Of a stretch of 64,000 nt of DNA, positions 9,949-23,212 are shown in pieces; position 1 is the stretch's first letter; every line of letters starts with the position of its first letter. A model generated the notes under the pieces. That model made no database searches. It was not told the origin of the DNA and saw only the letters and a list, made by a program, of their open reading frames with translations. The translations under genes were made by a program, and so were the position numbers. The stretch is from Atrina japonica (taxonomy: Eukaryota; Mollusca; Bivalvia; Pterioida; Pinnidae). The stretch lies in the NCBI GenBank assembly GCA_030159075.1, contig BROG01000032.1, forward strand, positions 640,001 through 704,000, written 5' to 3'.

Positions 9949-12293
9949 AACTATTTTTGACTGATGGTATGCATGAAAGAGTGTAAGGTGTCTTATTTGT
10001 AGTGTAATACATGTACGGTTCTTATGATTTGCATTTATATGGACAATATGTACATATGTATTTATGTTCCGTATTTAACCTCACAGGAAGCCTGGAGCAA
10101 TGAAGTATATGTGTTCACAGGCATGCCAATAAAAGTTTAAAAAATGAAATTAGATAACTCTTTTTACATCTACAACAGTCCATATCACAGACCAGTATAT
10201 GTGGCACTTCACGTATTCACTTTAAGCTGTTACCTATAAAATTGAAAAATTCTTGGAGAAATTTAAAAAACTAACAAACTAAATCTGATTAAACAAACAC
10301 CATCGTTTAATTGTGTCTGGGTCTCAATTAATGAAAAACGTATTTACGTATATTATTTATATATACAGTAAATGTTTAATAAAAAATTGATGTTACAATT
10401 AAATCCCCCCTATGAAGATGAAGTATCATGGTACTGAACGGTAATTAAAGGCAAATATATACTTCTCGAAAGTTAAAAGTTAATTGAAGTTCTACAAAAA
10501 GTTGCATAATTTACAAGACATTGTTAATGTATATATTATCAAGCAATTAAATTCAATGTCAGTTTAATGTGGGATTCCATTAGCTAAGAGCAAAGTAAAT
10601 AATGCAGTCATTAGTATATATCATTTGCTGATGGTTCGACTTGTATTAACGAGTGGCATGACTACTACATAAAGTTCTTGCGACTCGTTTCTGTCAGGTA
10701 GGGAGAGATGTCAGGTGTGTGTATGTGTATGTGTGTGTGTGTGTACAATATATCAAGTTTTTTTTTCTACTTGCGTGGAAGACTAGTCAAAATCATTCTC
10801 AGAGGGTGATATAAGATCAATGATTTAATACCGGTATTTAGCGTCATGATATAATATTGATGATGTTAAAAGTTATAATATCCTGTATGGCTCAAAGTAA
10901 GTTTTCTCGAAACACAATTTCTAGCGTATTTAAGAGTTTTGAACAATACGTGTTATGTAAAAAAAACTTACGTTAATCAAAATACTTTAATCCGTCTTTG
11001 ATTGTTAAATATGGCTAGTTTAATAATCACCCGGAAATATTAAAAATACCGGGAGCGGGAAGCTGGAATGCGCGATTATTGTTCTACATGAAAATAGATG
11101 GCCAAACGATACATAAAAGGTGAATACAACAAAGATAGCATAGAAGAAAATAACTCTATAATAAAATGAAAAAGGTGATTATACTAATCTGTTTTATTTT
11201 GATTTACGTTGTGCCCAGCATTTACACTGATTTTTGATACGTCATTACCTATAAAAGAAGTCCTATATGTTCCAACTTGTTTAATGGTCTAATAGACCGT
11301 CATTCCTTAACATCCAACACTGTAGATATCAAATACTGATTTTAGTATGAGATGTAAAACGTACATAAGTAAATAGAAAACATGTTAAAACTTCTGATAC
11401 ATTTTCGATTCTTTCTTTCACATTATTCAGCTATGTTCTTTTTTAACGACAACGATGTTTTGTAGGCCAGGTACAAATTGCATCTGAATGCAAAATAGCT
11501 GAACATAAAATACATATATCAAGACTGGCGCTAGAGATATGAGACCTTGAATTCTTAGTTAAATTATGTCAAACTGTTTTTATGTAATGTTAATATAGGG
11601 CATGCCTACTCAGTTAATATGAAATATGACTGTCATAGATCACGTGTAGACTGCGTGACTGATGAAAAATGGAACAAAAAACGATCTCGAATTAAAAAGA
11701 ATCTTATCGCTGTAAACTCTGCCAAGTCCAATTACATGACAAATGTTGAAAATCTGATAATTACTGTAGAAATGAATACATAATTGAATTAATGATTAAC
11801 GTTACACTAAAAGTCAGGTAAACAATTAATTAATTAAGGAGTATATAGAAGTGCCGAGAACAGATGTCACATTTAAATATATATCAATGCATCTGGTATA
11901 TGTAAAATTTACTTTCGACAATAAGTAATTAATAATTACACAAAAGATGATATATTTAAGTATGGACAGGTGCTTGTGATCACAGGGTGATGGTGGCTAC
12001 TATAAATGGGTGACTTTTTATTCGCAAGACTAAGACTTGGGGTATTACAAAAAGTACCTGATAAGGTCTAAACTTTAGGAAAGTCAACAATTCATATACA
12101 TACACGGTTACCATCAGACTAACCGGTACAGACCTCTGGTGGATCAAAAGGTGGTATCGAGTATCAGGTGATTCCTAACATGTGACTGATTTATGGGTTT
12201 TTGGTTCAGGTCATGTCACTGTCTCGTACCAAAAAATGTAGCGAAGGAAGATAAAACGGATACCTGAAGAGAATATAATCAGTATTACATCTA
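9949..12293. other. AT-rich spacer, no gene seen
   Basis: This holds a short GT run near 10714-10744 and a weak trace of the retroelement tail near 12125-12165. No exon-like sequence was recognised. Confidence 0.35.
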
Positions 12294-13123
<830 letters not shown>

Positions 13124-13219
13124 AAAAATTTCAGATACCAAAGTATAAATCAATAGAATGTCCAGGACACAGATACAAATCCGGTAAAAATGGACGAACA
13201 CGGACCTCTGGAAACCAAT
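13124..13219 (-). mobile_element. 3'-end fragment of the RT retroelement
   Basis: The terminal tail only, with the extreme end (AATTTCAGATACCAAAGTAT) well preserved, cut within GGAAACCAA. Confidence 0.8.
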
Positions 13220-14530
13220 ACATAAGTACATTTTCTTAAGGGGAAGAAGGATACTTGGTCATGTGACCAGAATGTCAATATAGTAATATAAAATGGAACT
13301 GATGTTGGTGATCTAATAAACAATGACACAAAAGACATTGACAAAGACATTGAATGGTAAATTCACATCAAGAAGTATATTAAGTTGTTTTTTGTGACAG
13401 AATGAATTTAACAGTCATGTGTTTTGGTGTCAGCTATGAAATACATCTTCACATTGTCTTGCATCTTTTGTCCCTCTGTCTGTTTCTCTGGGTACAGTCG
13501 AATTTTGACATAAATGATTATTACTTTCTTATTGTATATGATACTTTTGTGAAACTTACAGGAAAGGTTCATTGTGATATAAAGGTCAAAGTCATGTTCA
13601 AAGTCACACTCAAGGTCAAATGGTCGTACAGTCTTTACTCAAAGAATATTTTGTTAAAGAAATACTCGATTTCGGCACACTTCAAGGTGCTATTTCTTCG
13701 CTATATACCCACAACTTGTTTTATTGACTCCAAATAATTGTTAAGCATTCTGAATTGATCATTTACAGAAAAAAATATTGATGACTGAATTTTTTACAGT
13801 GATCGAATTAAATATTTAAGTGTTACAAAAATCATTCTCTTTATCCACCAGCTCTAATAAAAGCATACAAACACATTGATATCATGGAGTTTGATCAAAT
13901 TTTACCAAGTTAGCTAGAAAAATACGAGTTGTGTAAATAAATAACTTTTTTTAATATTGAATAGGACAAATGATGAAAAGAATCAAAATTCTAGAAAGGG
14001 GCATAACTCTTGCATATGTAAATATTCATTATATACCCACAAATATGCCAGATTATTCAATCTATTAATTCATACATTCATTATGAATAAGTATGCAAAA
14101 ATATGATTTTTTTTTTGTATACCCCAGGGTACCCTTCTTCCCCATAAAATCCCTTCAACAAATTACAAACCTAGACACTTTTCTTGCATTTATTTAATTC
14201 AGTTTACATATCATTGAACGAAACAACATATATTATCTAGTAATATACATGAAAATACCAAAGCGCAATATAACTCTCTATAGTAAACATGTGTTTTCCA
14301 ACAGAAGTCTGTTAAATATATCTAGTTGGTTGTAGTACCGACGAACCTTATTTTTCATTTGTCGTTTTGAATTTTTACTATTGACTAAAATGACGCCGTC
14401 ATGTCCCATCTTCGAACACTGTAAATTATTTTTCCTATAAGAACATGATAATCCCTTGGTACAGCATAACATGCCTATTTTCGGAACAATAAAAGAGACA
14501 TAACGTGAGACAAAATCTCAGTTGTATCAA
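13220..14530. other. Spacer, no gene seen
   Basis: Near 13560-13620 there are short repeats of the AAGGTCAAAG type. A 111-codon frame starting at 13402 has no recognisable domain. Confidence 0.3.
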
Positions 14531-14825
14531 CTGTGCTTGCTTTCTACAGATGCTCGTTGAATGATACCAATGGTGAACTGTACTTGCTCTCTACAGGTGC
14601 TGTTTGAATGATACCAGTTGTGAATTTTGCTTGCTCTCTACAAGTGCTCTTTGAATGATACCAATGTGAACTGTGCTTTCTCTCTACAGGTGCTTTTTGA
14701 ATGATACCAGTGGTGAATTGTGCTTGCTTTCTACAGGTGCTCTTTGAATGATACCAATGATGAATTGTGCTTGATTTCTACATGTACTCCTTGAATGATA
14801 CCAATGGTGAATTGTGCTTGCTTAT
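14531..14825. repeat. Minisatellite, 47-base unit, about 6 copies
   Basis: Each unit carries GAATGATACCAATGGTGAA and CTTGCTCTCTACAGGTGCT, with a few substitutions between copies. GAATGATACC recurs every 46-47 bases. Confidence 0.9.
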
Positions 14826-15514
14826 TGTTTTTGTGTGGTCAAACTGGCATTTAAAGAAATGAATAAAATTATATAAATTGTCATAAACATAAAAATAATT
14901 CGTCTTTATAATCGTTAGAACAATTGAAATTAGACACAAGACTGGTTTAATCACAGATGTGTTAAATTTATGGAACAAATTAGAATTTGATTAAACTGTT
15001 TATTCTGTGTGGTCCGCTGACATGATAATCACCTTTCACATTTGATTCTATTATTTAAAATATGTCATGGGCAGCAGAACATCTCGTTATCTAGATGACA
15101 CACACGAGTAAATACATGTTAACTCGTATCAAGTACTCGATTTGAACATCGGCTGTTCGAGTCACGTATTTTAAACACAATTTCCTTGAATATTTCGTTT
15201 ATTATGAATATAATTGTAAAGTTTCTATATTCGTAATTATGTATTTTCATTGTTAAATTTGCTGTAAATTCTAATCATCATATGATTTTAAACGTTTATT
15301 GGAGTTTTTGGTCTAAGTTTTTCGTAATTTACAAACATGGCTCTGACACTAGTAACAAGAATCGGAAATGGAGTAAAATAAATGCAATCGATCATTTGTA
15401 AGCATTGTCTATTATAAAGCAGCTTTAATGACTAATTTAACTACAATAGTTGCTTAAATTTCATGTATATTCAATAATATTCATTGGTCACTTTGTTAAA
15501 TTTCTGGCTTGCAA
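14826..15514. other. AT-rich spacer, no gene seen
   Basis: No motif recognised. Confidence 0.3.
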
Positions 15515-15612
15515 TGTATGTATGTATGTATGTCTGTATGTATGTATGTATGTATGTATGCATGCATGCATGCATGCATGCATGCATGCATGCATGTATG
15601 TATGTATGTATG

Positions 15613-15642
<30 letters not shown>
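15515..15642. repeat. Compound (TATG)n-(CATG)n-(TATG)n microsatellite
   Basis: A central block of CATG units, itself self-complementary, is flanked on both sides by TATG units. It yields open Met-Tyr-Val-Cys frames that are not genes. Confidence 0.95.
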
Positions 15643-15643
<1 letters not shown>

Positions 15644-16109
15644 TTATGGATTGTCTTATATTTCATGATAAATAGATTGGTTAGCGTACAAATGATGGAA
15701 TGACAGCGATAACAAATAAACCAGTATAATATCCTCTTTGAAAATGCGAAACCTGTAGTCACTTACATATTATGTAAAGTCCGACAAAATATCGCAATAC
15801 ACATAACAATTATAGTCCGTATAAAAAAGATAAAGGATAACTAGAACTTGTAGATGAAGTTCAAATAAATTTCAGTAATTGACTCATCAGTAATAGCCAT
15901 ATTGAAACAAGAAAGCTATGATGTTTTTAACCTTTGAAATTCAATACCTTTGCAGGTATCAACAGGTAAAACCTAAACTTTAGTATATGCCACCATCTAC
16001 CACAAAAACAATTTTGCAACACAACACCTTTAGAAATGGTACCTAAAAGTCCGGACTTTGTCGTGTCCGAAGTTATATGTCGCAGTGTTAATAGCATTAC
16101 CATCACTAC
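15643..16109. other. Spacer, no gene seen
   Basis: No motif recognised. Confidence 0.3.
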
Positions 16110-16332
16110 GGATCATTGGTCCATAGCAATCATGTGACTTCTGATTCTGCTGAGGATGAAAGTATGTACAGTCACTGATTCAGAAGACCAATATAGCACC
16201 ATGTGACTTCTGATTCTGCTGAGGATGAAAGTGCTTACAGTCACTGATTCAAATGATCCATATAGCACCATGTGACTTCCGACTCTGCTGAGGATGAAAG
16301 TGTTTACAGTCACTGATTCAGAGGACCCATAT
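16110..16332. repeat. Minisatellite, 69-base unit, 3 copies
   Basis: CATGTGACTTCTGATTCTG recurs at about 16131, 16200 and 16269, together with AGTCACTGATTCAGAAGACC. Confidence 0.9.
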
Positions 16333-17154
16333 AGATAAAATTATCAACAGTAATATACATAATTATACATCAGTATAGGATTAAAGAAAAGTGTAATGGT
16401 AATTTCAAGAGTTTAGATTAAACTGTGATTATATAACATAACATTATATAATAATAACGCATTAAATTTGACCAATTTCAAACAGTAGAATTTACACGCT
16501 GTGGTGAAATACAACACTTTTGACTGTAATTTCTAGAAGAGATCCTCTAAACACACAGTAGTGCACTTTATACCTTACAAATTATATATTCAACACTTTA
16601 CAATAAGTTTCCATGTCGTCAAGGAAAAACATAGGTAAGTCACATTAGAATAGATACAATTAAAGGGAAATAAATCGTAAATGTAATGCTGCAAACATTT
16701 ACCTGAATTAAGTATAACAAGGTAACAGAATGATACAATAAAATCATACAATTGTTATAGTGATCCTATAATCCAATGTGCTACATAAGCATCAACTGCA
16801 AAATTTCGATAATCTAAGAAACTCGTTTTAAATACCGTGTACATATCCCATACTTTATTACAGACATTCTTTGGAGTTTTATATTTGCATATATTATTAT
16901 ATCTTGAAAATTATTTACATTTTCCCGGGGTTTGGGTGTTTCTGCTTCAATATTATATACATAATACCAAAGTTATAATGCTCAAGACGATCGTTTCTGT
17001 TAAACAGACTTCATCAGTTCAGCTCCAATTTGAAATAGATTTTCTAAAGTAAAAGTCGTATCAGTGGTAGAAGATAACTTCAAAACTAATTTATAAACAT
17101 GTTTTTCTGCTATTTGTTAAGTTCACGTTTTAAGACATTCAATTATCACATCAA
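16333..17154. other. AT-rich spacer, no gene seen
   Basis: No motif recognised. Confidence 0.3.
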
Positions 17155-17431
17155 AGATATAAATTCGGTATTAATGTGTCTGATCACATGAAGTCGTAGG
17201 TTTCACTTCAGAGACATAAATACAGTACTAACGTGTCTGGTCACATGAAGTCGTAGGTTTCACTTCAGAGACATAAATACAGTATTAACGTGTCTGGTCA
17301 CATGAAGTCGTATGTTTCACTTCAGAGACATAAATACAGTACTAACGTGTCTGGTCACATGAAGTCGTAGGTTTCACTTCAGAGACATAAATACAATACT
17401 AACGTGTCTGGTCACATGAAGTCGTAGGTTT
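17155..17431. repeat. Minisatellite, 57-base unit, nearly 5 copies
   Basis: Highly similar units carrying ACGTGTCTGGTCACATGAAG and CACTTCAGAGACATAAATAC. The near identity of the inner copies suggests recent expansion. Confidence 0.95.
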
Positions 17432-17501
17432 TATTATGAGGGATTGTTAGTTCTGTTTGATATAAATCATAGTTTGATACATCTTATAATGTACAACACA
17501 T

Positions 17502-17504
17502 CTG

Positions 17505-17546
<42 letters not shown>
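17502..17546. repeat. (TCTA)n microsatellite
   Basis: About ten perfect TCTA units. Confidence 0.95.
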
Positions 17547-18013
17547 AACGACTGTAATGTTCTGTTACGTTTTATATGTTATCAAATACAAGAATTGTTT
17601 GAAATTCTAAAACATTTTTATAATAAATACTACAAGACATATATATAAAATATACATATTTTTGTTTATCACTAATATTAACAGAACGTGTTAAATTTCG
17701 CGACAATAAAACAAGCATGTTGATATCATATTAATGGTTACATCGACAGCTCGGGAATCACTTGTATACGTTCCATACAAAGTGAATCTGTGCACACACA
17801 TCGGTATACCCCAAAATCTAAAAGGTAAATTGTATTTGGTCTCTTTGCAGCAATTTGATTCCGACAAATAACAAAAGGTTCGTTCCTCAAATATTAGCTA
17901 AATTTGCTATGTGGCTTTATATAAGTGGAAGTTATGATCGATATTTAACAGTATTGTCTAGAGTTATGGGACTTTAAAAATCATGAAGTGAATTAGAGTA
18001 TATTACGATTTAT
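17547..18013. other. Spacer, no gene seen
   Basis: No motif recognised. Confidence 0.3.
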
Positions 18014-18242
18014 CAAAAACTTTCTTTCTTTGTTTGTTTTATTGTTGTTCAACGTCCCACTCAAGAATATTTCACTCATATAGAGACGTCACCAAATGCC
18101 GACGAAGGGCTTCAAATTTTGGCCTATGCTCGGCACTTACGGCGTTTGACGTGCCGACACCTACTGTGACACTGGACCTTCAGTTTTTACTGTCTTATCC
18201 GAAAGACAGGAAACCAACCTGGAGCCAGGCCGGCTTCACTTT
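18014..18242 (-). mobile_element. tRNA-derived SINE, body without head
   Basis: The minus strand carries the SINE body seen at 20.6 and 43.7 kb (GTGTCGGCACG-type core, TTGAGTGGGACGTTGAACAA end). It lacks about 20 bases around the AAAGAACCCTCA block, and the tRNA head is missing or unrecognisable. It abuts a family B repeat. Confidence 0.75.
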
Positions 18243-18435
18243 CTTTGTAATTCAAGTAAAATTGAAGAAGTACCAATCGATAATCAAAACTCAGGTCCAT
18301 TATAACACGAAGAATTAGATGTGTAAATGGTCTCAACATGTAGAACAATTGCGAATCCCAAACAGGATAAGACCAGGTGTCCGGAAGGAGTCTGCTGCGT
18401 CTTCTGCTGGCATACCTTCAAGAAATGCTTAGGCA
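18243..18435 (+). mobile_element. Unclassified dispersed repeat (family B)
   Basis: About 190 bases sharing GAAGTACCAATCGATAATCA, GTCTCAACATG and ACCAGGTGTCCGGAAGGAGT with the copy nested in the RT at 6.3 kb. This is the longest copy and ends near CTGCTGGCATACC. No open frame of note. Confidence 0.6.
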
Positions 18436-18754
18436 TGTAAGTTTATCTACGATTTTTTGTATTATATGTGTTATATAGAGGTAAAAGCTAATTATTGATA
18501 AGTTTAACATTGAATCAGAGACGAGTCTTCGGTACCATGTTTATTAATAATGATAAATATCATAATATAAATTGGTCTGATTCTATAAAATGCATACGTG
18601 AAATGCAAACATTTTGTTGTCAATAAAGCTCATTTTATCAGATGATATTTGCTTTCTAAAAAACACATTGGTCACAATTAGGAGTTTGAATGTCAACAAG
18701 GTTTCATTACAACAAAATGATTAATATATATCGTGTTAAAGAAATTACTGACTA

Positions 18755-18872
18755 ATGCTTGCTCCTCTATGGTACCTGATCTCATATCTGGATTCCAGAG
18801 GTTCACCAGATTCTTTCCTGGATATCCTGAAGATTAATACTTTGGTACGAGTATCTGTAATTTTTATATATT
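18755..18872 (+). mobile_element. 3'-end fragment of the RT retroelement
   Basis: A diverged tail copy, from GCTTGCTCCTCTATGGTACC to TACTTTGGTACGAG. Confidence 0.65.
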
Positions 18873-18934
18873 CAAACAAAAAAAATTCTGTATGATTTTA
18901 ATTGGTAATTAAATTCCAATATGCAAATTTGTTG

Positions 18935-19045
18935 ACTATTGGACAAAACGAACCTCTGCCTCTGATGTGGGATCAGGTTGATAGAAGAATCAGCATCCCC
19001 TGTGGATCGATCACACCACCTGTTAGTCCACAGTCAAATTCAAAT
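18935..19045 (-). mobile_element. 3'-end fragment of the RT retroelement, opposite orientation
   Basis: Diverged tail with GGACAAAACGAACCTCTG, CAGCATCCCCTGTGG and TAGTCCACAGTCAAATTC. It forms an inverted pair with the copy just before it. Confidence 0.6.
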
Positions 19046-19793
19046 GAAAATTAGTCCACATGTAATCAAATTTCAACAATGTTAAATTAAATTTAAACGG
19101 AAACATAACGTAAATTCAAATGTTTATATACGCTAACAGCTAGTTATACAGTGAAAACGTGACTTTAGTCCAGAATACAGAAATTGTGCCTTTTCATAAC
19201 GACCGTGTAAATAAATATGCGAAATGTTGACTATATACGCTATAACAGCTAGTTGTTTGTCCTTGTATATGAAATGTTTATCGTGACTTTGTGAGTCCAG
19301 AATACAGATCAGAATTGTGCCAATTCATCTGAAACTGTTAACAAGTGTAAATTATCGACGTGGAGTGAAGGAAATGATCATATACAATAAATAACACAGT
19401 CAACAACTTTATTAAAATTGTGTGACATTGGTATATGCTATGATATATGTAGGGGTAATGATGGGGAAATTTTGTTAGGCCGATATTGTCCAATTTACAA
19501 AACTCGAGGGGATGGGGTAACCTTAGTTTGGGATTGTCATACGGCCGATTTTACTCATTTTCGGTTATGGAAATGTTCGCAGAAAATTGTTTGGTCAACA
19601 ACTGGATAACCGTATAAAAAACAATTACTTTGGCAGATGTAAGTTTAAGTTTTAAATCAATCTGATCACGAAATGTTTATGAAACTCGACCCCACCAGGG
19701 TATATGGATTTTTCACTATATGAAGGTGTGATGTTGAAAGAAACTTGTTCGGGTGATATATTAATGTGTAATACTGGTGATACCTTATTCAGA

Positions 19794-19795
<2 letters not shown>
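19046..19795. other. Spacer, no gene seen
   Basis: A 63-codon frame near 19418 has no recognisable domain. A local repeat (CGCTA-ACAGCTAGTT and GACTTTGTGAGTCCAGAATA-like) occurs twice between 19128 and 19320. Confidence 0.3.
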
Positions 19796-19843
<48 letters not shown>

Positions 19844-19870
19844 TATATATATAATATATATATATGTATA

Positions 19871-19906
<36 letters not shown>
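19796..19906. repeat. Compound (AT)n-(GT)n microsatellite
   Basis: AT run with small breaks, followed by a GT run. Confidence 0.95.
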
Positions 19907-20390
19907 CTGTGTGTGCCTTTAATGCATTGTTTCGGAAACATAATCGGAATCTTGGTCAATTCATCATGAATCTTTTTCCACTGGCAGAATAGCCACATTA
20001 CACCTGATAAAATAGTCAATTAAAGAGGCATTAACTGTGTTTACCAAACAAATTATTCCGATTTCTTCTGTTTTCCTTATCTGTAATTGATGTACAGTAA
20101 CAAATAAGAGCGATACACAAGCATTATATTCGTATATATTTTGTGAAAATAAGGTTAGGTCAAGTGTGTTATTTATACACAGATAATGTTTATCAATTAT
20201 TCTAGCGGAAAAAAGAAACTGTGTAGTAAAGTAATTTCATTTATAGATTCATTTACGAAATATAAAATGTATATCATTATTTAATATAATTCATTATCTT
20301 TCAATTCAAACATCAAATGACGGATTATGACCATTATGGTCGATACGAAAGTAAGGGCGGTGCAAAAAAGTTTCACAAGTTTAATAGCGT

Positions 20391-20392
<2 letters not shown>

Positions 20393-20466
<74 letters not shown>
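20393..20466. repeat. (AT)n microsatellite
   Basis: About 37 AT units, flanked by CGGTGCAAA on one side and its complement TTTGCACCG on the other, which may be remnants of transposon ends. Confidence 0.95.
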
Positions 20467-20469
<3 letters not shown>

Positions 20470-20606
20470 CCATTTGCACCGATGCATTTTCACAACTACG
20501 ACGCATTGAACGAATCAAGTAATGCAGAAACGCCATATGCACAATAAAGATAGATGCAAAGCGGCCAAGGTAGCAGGGGGTTTGACTCTTGACGTAGACG
20601 TCGTTT

Positions 20607-20899
20607 TATTGTTTGTTTGTTTGTTTGTTTATTGTTGTTTAACGTCCCACTCAAGAATATTTCACTCATTTGGAGACGTCACCAAATGCCGGTGAAGGGC
20701 TTCAGATTTTGGCCTGTGTTCGGCACTTACGGCCATTGAGCAGTGAGGGTTCTTTAACGTGCCGACACCTACTGTGACACGGGACCTCCAGCTTTTTACT
20801 TTCTCATCCGAAAGACAGGAAACCGGCCGCCGGCGGGACTCGAACTCACGACCTCACGATCCAGAGTCGAGTGCACTACCGACTGAGCCACACTGGCTC
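20607..20899 (-). mobile_element. tRNA-derived SINE, full length with target site duplication
   Basis: Read on the minus strand it has a tRNA-like head (box A TGGCTCAGTCGGTAG, box B GAGTTCGAGTCCCG) and a body with GTAGGTGTCGGCACG and GTGACGTCTCCAAATGAG. It ends in TGGGACGTTAAACAACAATA plus AAAC repeats. It is flanked by ACGTCGTT(T/C)TATT on both sides, a 13-base duplication with one mismatch. It sits in the Tc1-like remnant. Confidence 0.85.
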
Positions 20900-20906
20900 A
20901 CGTCGT

Positions 20907-21222
20907 TCTATTTCATCCCAAACAGTTTCTATAGGAGATAAATCCGGTGACATCGCAGACCAGGGAAGCCCATTCACGTTTTGCTGCTGTAGATAACGCG
21001 TGCGCTGTCCTGCTGCAGAATGACGTCACTGCTGTCGAGATGAAATCTCGACTGGTCGGTAAACAGAACACATAACAATCTCTGTTATTGTAATGACGAT
21101 GCCTTCTACATGACGCTAACCTCGCAACACTGACACCAAAGCAGAACAGGACGGTTTGCAGGACGTCAAGGACGGATATTAGCTCTTGCAATCTGTTTCT
21201 TACGGTACAAGGACTTACGCAA
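20907..21222 (-). pseudogene. Tc1/mariner-like transposase remnant (unit A)
   Basis: On the minus strand, in shifting frames, there is a second HTH-like end (TVRNRLQE-like, then ANIRP), then VLFTDQSRFHLDSSD, DVILQQDSAR and a weak PDLSP-region match. These match the order of Tc1-like DDE transposases. The stretch between the first Asp region and LQQD is missing, so the catalytic core is deleted. Stops and shifts follow. The N-terminal part is replaced by a retroelement tail. Confidence 0.7.
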
Positions 21223-21590
21223 ATATGACATTTCATATACATAAGTAAACTTCTGTATGTATAAGTTATTGCCACATGGATATCCAGAATCGCGTTTGAA
21301 GTCAACTTCCCCATATTGTACGATCGGTAGAATGGCCATGTTTGCAATGAAATGTTGAACAGGTATGTTCGATACCGGTTGTTGAGTCGTCTGTACCAAT
21401 TGTGACAAGGATTTATTAATCATTTATTTCACTTGAATTGGACCGTGACTTGAAGCAGGTTGGACCGGTCGACACTTGATCCCACCTTTGGTCCGTGTTT
21501 GTCCAATATTCACTTGGTTGATGTATCGTATACTTGGCATACTGGAGATTTATACTTTAGTATCTGCGATTTTTATATATTTAACAAATT
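21222..21590 (+). mobile_element. 3' part of the RT retroelement (unit A)
   Basis: Starts at CATTTCATATACATAAGTAA (the YEHFIYRCKLL region), passes AAGTCAACTTCCCCATATTG (the MSTFRKFYGR region) and runs to the family tail. It is directly fused to the Tc1-like remnant. Confidence 0.7.
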
Positions 21591-21992
21591 TAATGCTGAA
21601 ACAACACAAGGGTTAAAATGTTTTGACAAACTTTGGGAATCTGAGAGATTTAGAAACAACAGCTTATATTGTTTTAAAATGATAAAGATTGCATTGCAGC
21701 AATATTATTAAATACTTTTTCATAATTCTTTCCATTTAAAATATATACCATCGTGATAAAGTCCTAATTCAAAATGTATTTCAATATATTAATACATGTA
21801 TTTTTGGAATCATTAACTGTGCACATTGTTTTTTATTTATCCACATATATAATAATTATTATTTGAAGATTTCAATTAACATGCATATTTATTTCTGTAA
21901 TTGCTTTGTGTTCTAAAATCTATATATGATGTATGCTTTGAATGACTTTTAAGAGTTCCTTTATTGACCGATATTGTCACGACATATATATA

Positions 21993-22045
21993 TATATAAA
22001 TTTCAGATACCAAAGTATAAATCAATAGGATGTCCAGGACATATA
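21993..22045 (-). mobile_element. Short 3'-end fragment of the RT retroelement
   Basis: The extreme tail only (AATTTCAGATACCAAAGTAT to GGATGTCCAGGACATA), running into an AT-rich microsatellite. Confidence 0.65.
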
Positions 22046-22152
22046 TATATATATATATATATATAATTACCTATTCTATATATATTTGTATTCATATATA
22101 TGTATATATATCGTAATTTGTTTATATATAATATATATATATATATATATTA
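22043..22152. repeat. Interrupted AT microsatellite (unit A end)
   Basis: Several AT runs separated by short unique pieces. The counterpart in unit B is at about 24618-24702. Confidence 0.85.
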
Positions 22153-22404
22153 ATTACCTTTCAGTTATTTGTTTTCATACCTGCTGAGTTGAGCGTAATT
22201 TGTTTATTTAAATAGCGGTTCTGAAACGCATGTCAGTCGAAACATCATAATCAATCTAACTCAAGTTAGTTGAACCTGTTTCTACCGATGCATTTTCACA
22301 ACTCGACATTAACGTTTCAAGTAATGCAGAAACGCCATATGCATCAATAAAGAACGATGCAAAGCGGCAAAAAAAGCATTCAGATTTGACTCTTGTTACG
22401 TAGA

Positions 22405-22722
22405 CGTCGTTTTATTGTTTGTTTGATTAGTTTATTGTTGTTTAACGTCCCACTCAAGAATATTTTACACTATAATCTTGAGACGTCACCAACATGCCGG
22501 TGATGCATCTTCAGATTTTTGAGAATACCTGTTGTTTATTTCTTACAGCCATTGAACCAGTGAGGGTTGTTTAATCGTGCCGACACCTACTGCGACACGG
22601 AACCTCCAGCTACAGTACTTTCTGTAAAAATCTTCGAAAACAGGAAACCGGCATAAACGGAACTCGAACTCACGACCTCACGATCCAGAGTCGAGCGCAC
22701 TATCGACTGAGCCACACTGGCT
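22405..22722 (-). mobile_element. tRNA-derived SINE in unit B, patched and indel-rich
   Basis: This is the same insertion as in unit A (same flanks), with head and box B preserved (AACTCGAACTCACGACCTCA on the plus strand). Internal patches do not match any SINE copy, for example 22505-22550. Confidence 0.7.
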
Positions 22723-22724
22723 CG

Positions 22725-23212
22725 CGTCGTTCTATTTCATACCAAACAGTTTCTATAGGAGATTGTATCCGGTGACATCGCAGACCAGGGAAGCCCATTC
22801 ACGTTTTGCTGCTGTAGATTAACGCGTGCGCCGTCCTGCTGCAGAATGACCGTCACTCCTGTTGAGATGAAATGCCGACTGTCGGAAAACATCCTTTATA
22901 ACAATCTCTGTATTGTAATGACGATGCCTTCTTGTATGACGCAAACCTCGCAACACTAACACCAAAGCAGAACAGGACAGTTTCAGGACATCAAGGACGG
23001 AATTAGCTCTTGCAATCTGTCTTCTTACGGTACAAAGGACTTACGCAAATATGACGTTCGTATAAATGTATCTTGCCGACGTGACGTTCACGCGGGAGTC
23101 CTGATCGTGGGCGGTCTTGATCGGTGCCAATTTGCTGATATCGTCTCCGTAAAACATTTACAGTGTTAATATGAACTCCAAACTGCCTTGCCGCATTGCT
23201 TTGAGACATCGA
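22725..23212 (-). pseudogene. Tc1/mariner-like transposase remnant (unit B), with N-terminal HTH
   Basis: This has the same C-terminal remnant as unit A, and it keeps the N-terminal helix-turn-helix at 23209-23080. There MSQSNAARQFGVHINTVNVL, then RRYQQIGTDQDRPRSGLPRE, matches the paired-like HTH start of Tc1-like transposases. It then jumps to the YRKKTDCKS/ANSVLDVL region. No intact DDE core is present. The copy is dead. Confidence 0.75.

Noticed and set aside
12125..12165. Another retroelement tail (ACAGACCTCTGG, AAAGGTGGTATC)
   Set aside because: Only about 40 bases match loosely and the ends of the family are absent.
13402..13737. 111-codon plus-strand frame
   Set aside because: It has no recognisable domain and includes short AAGGTCAAAG-type repeats common in intergenic DNA.
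17155..17431. Regular repeats that could suggest a CRISPR array
   Set aside because: The whole 57-base unit is conserved with no variable spacers, and the genome is eukaryotic. It is a minisatellite.
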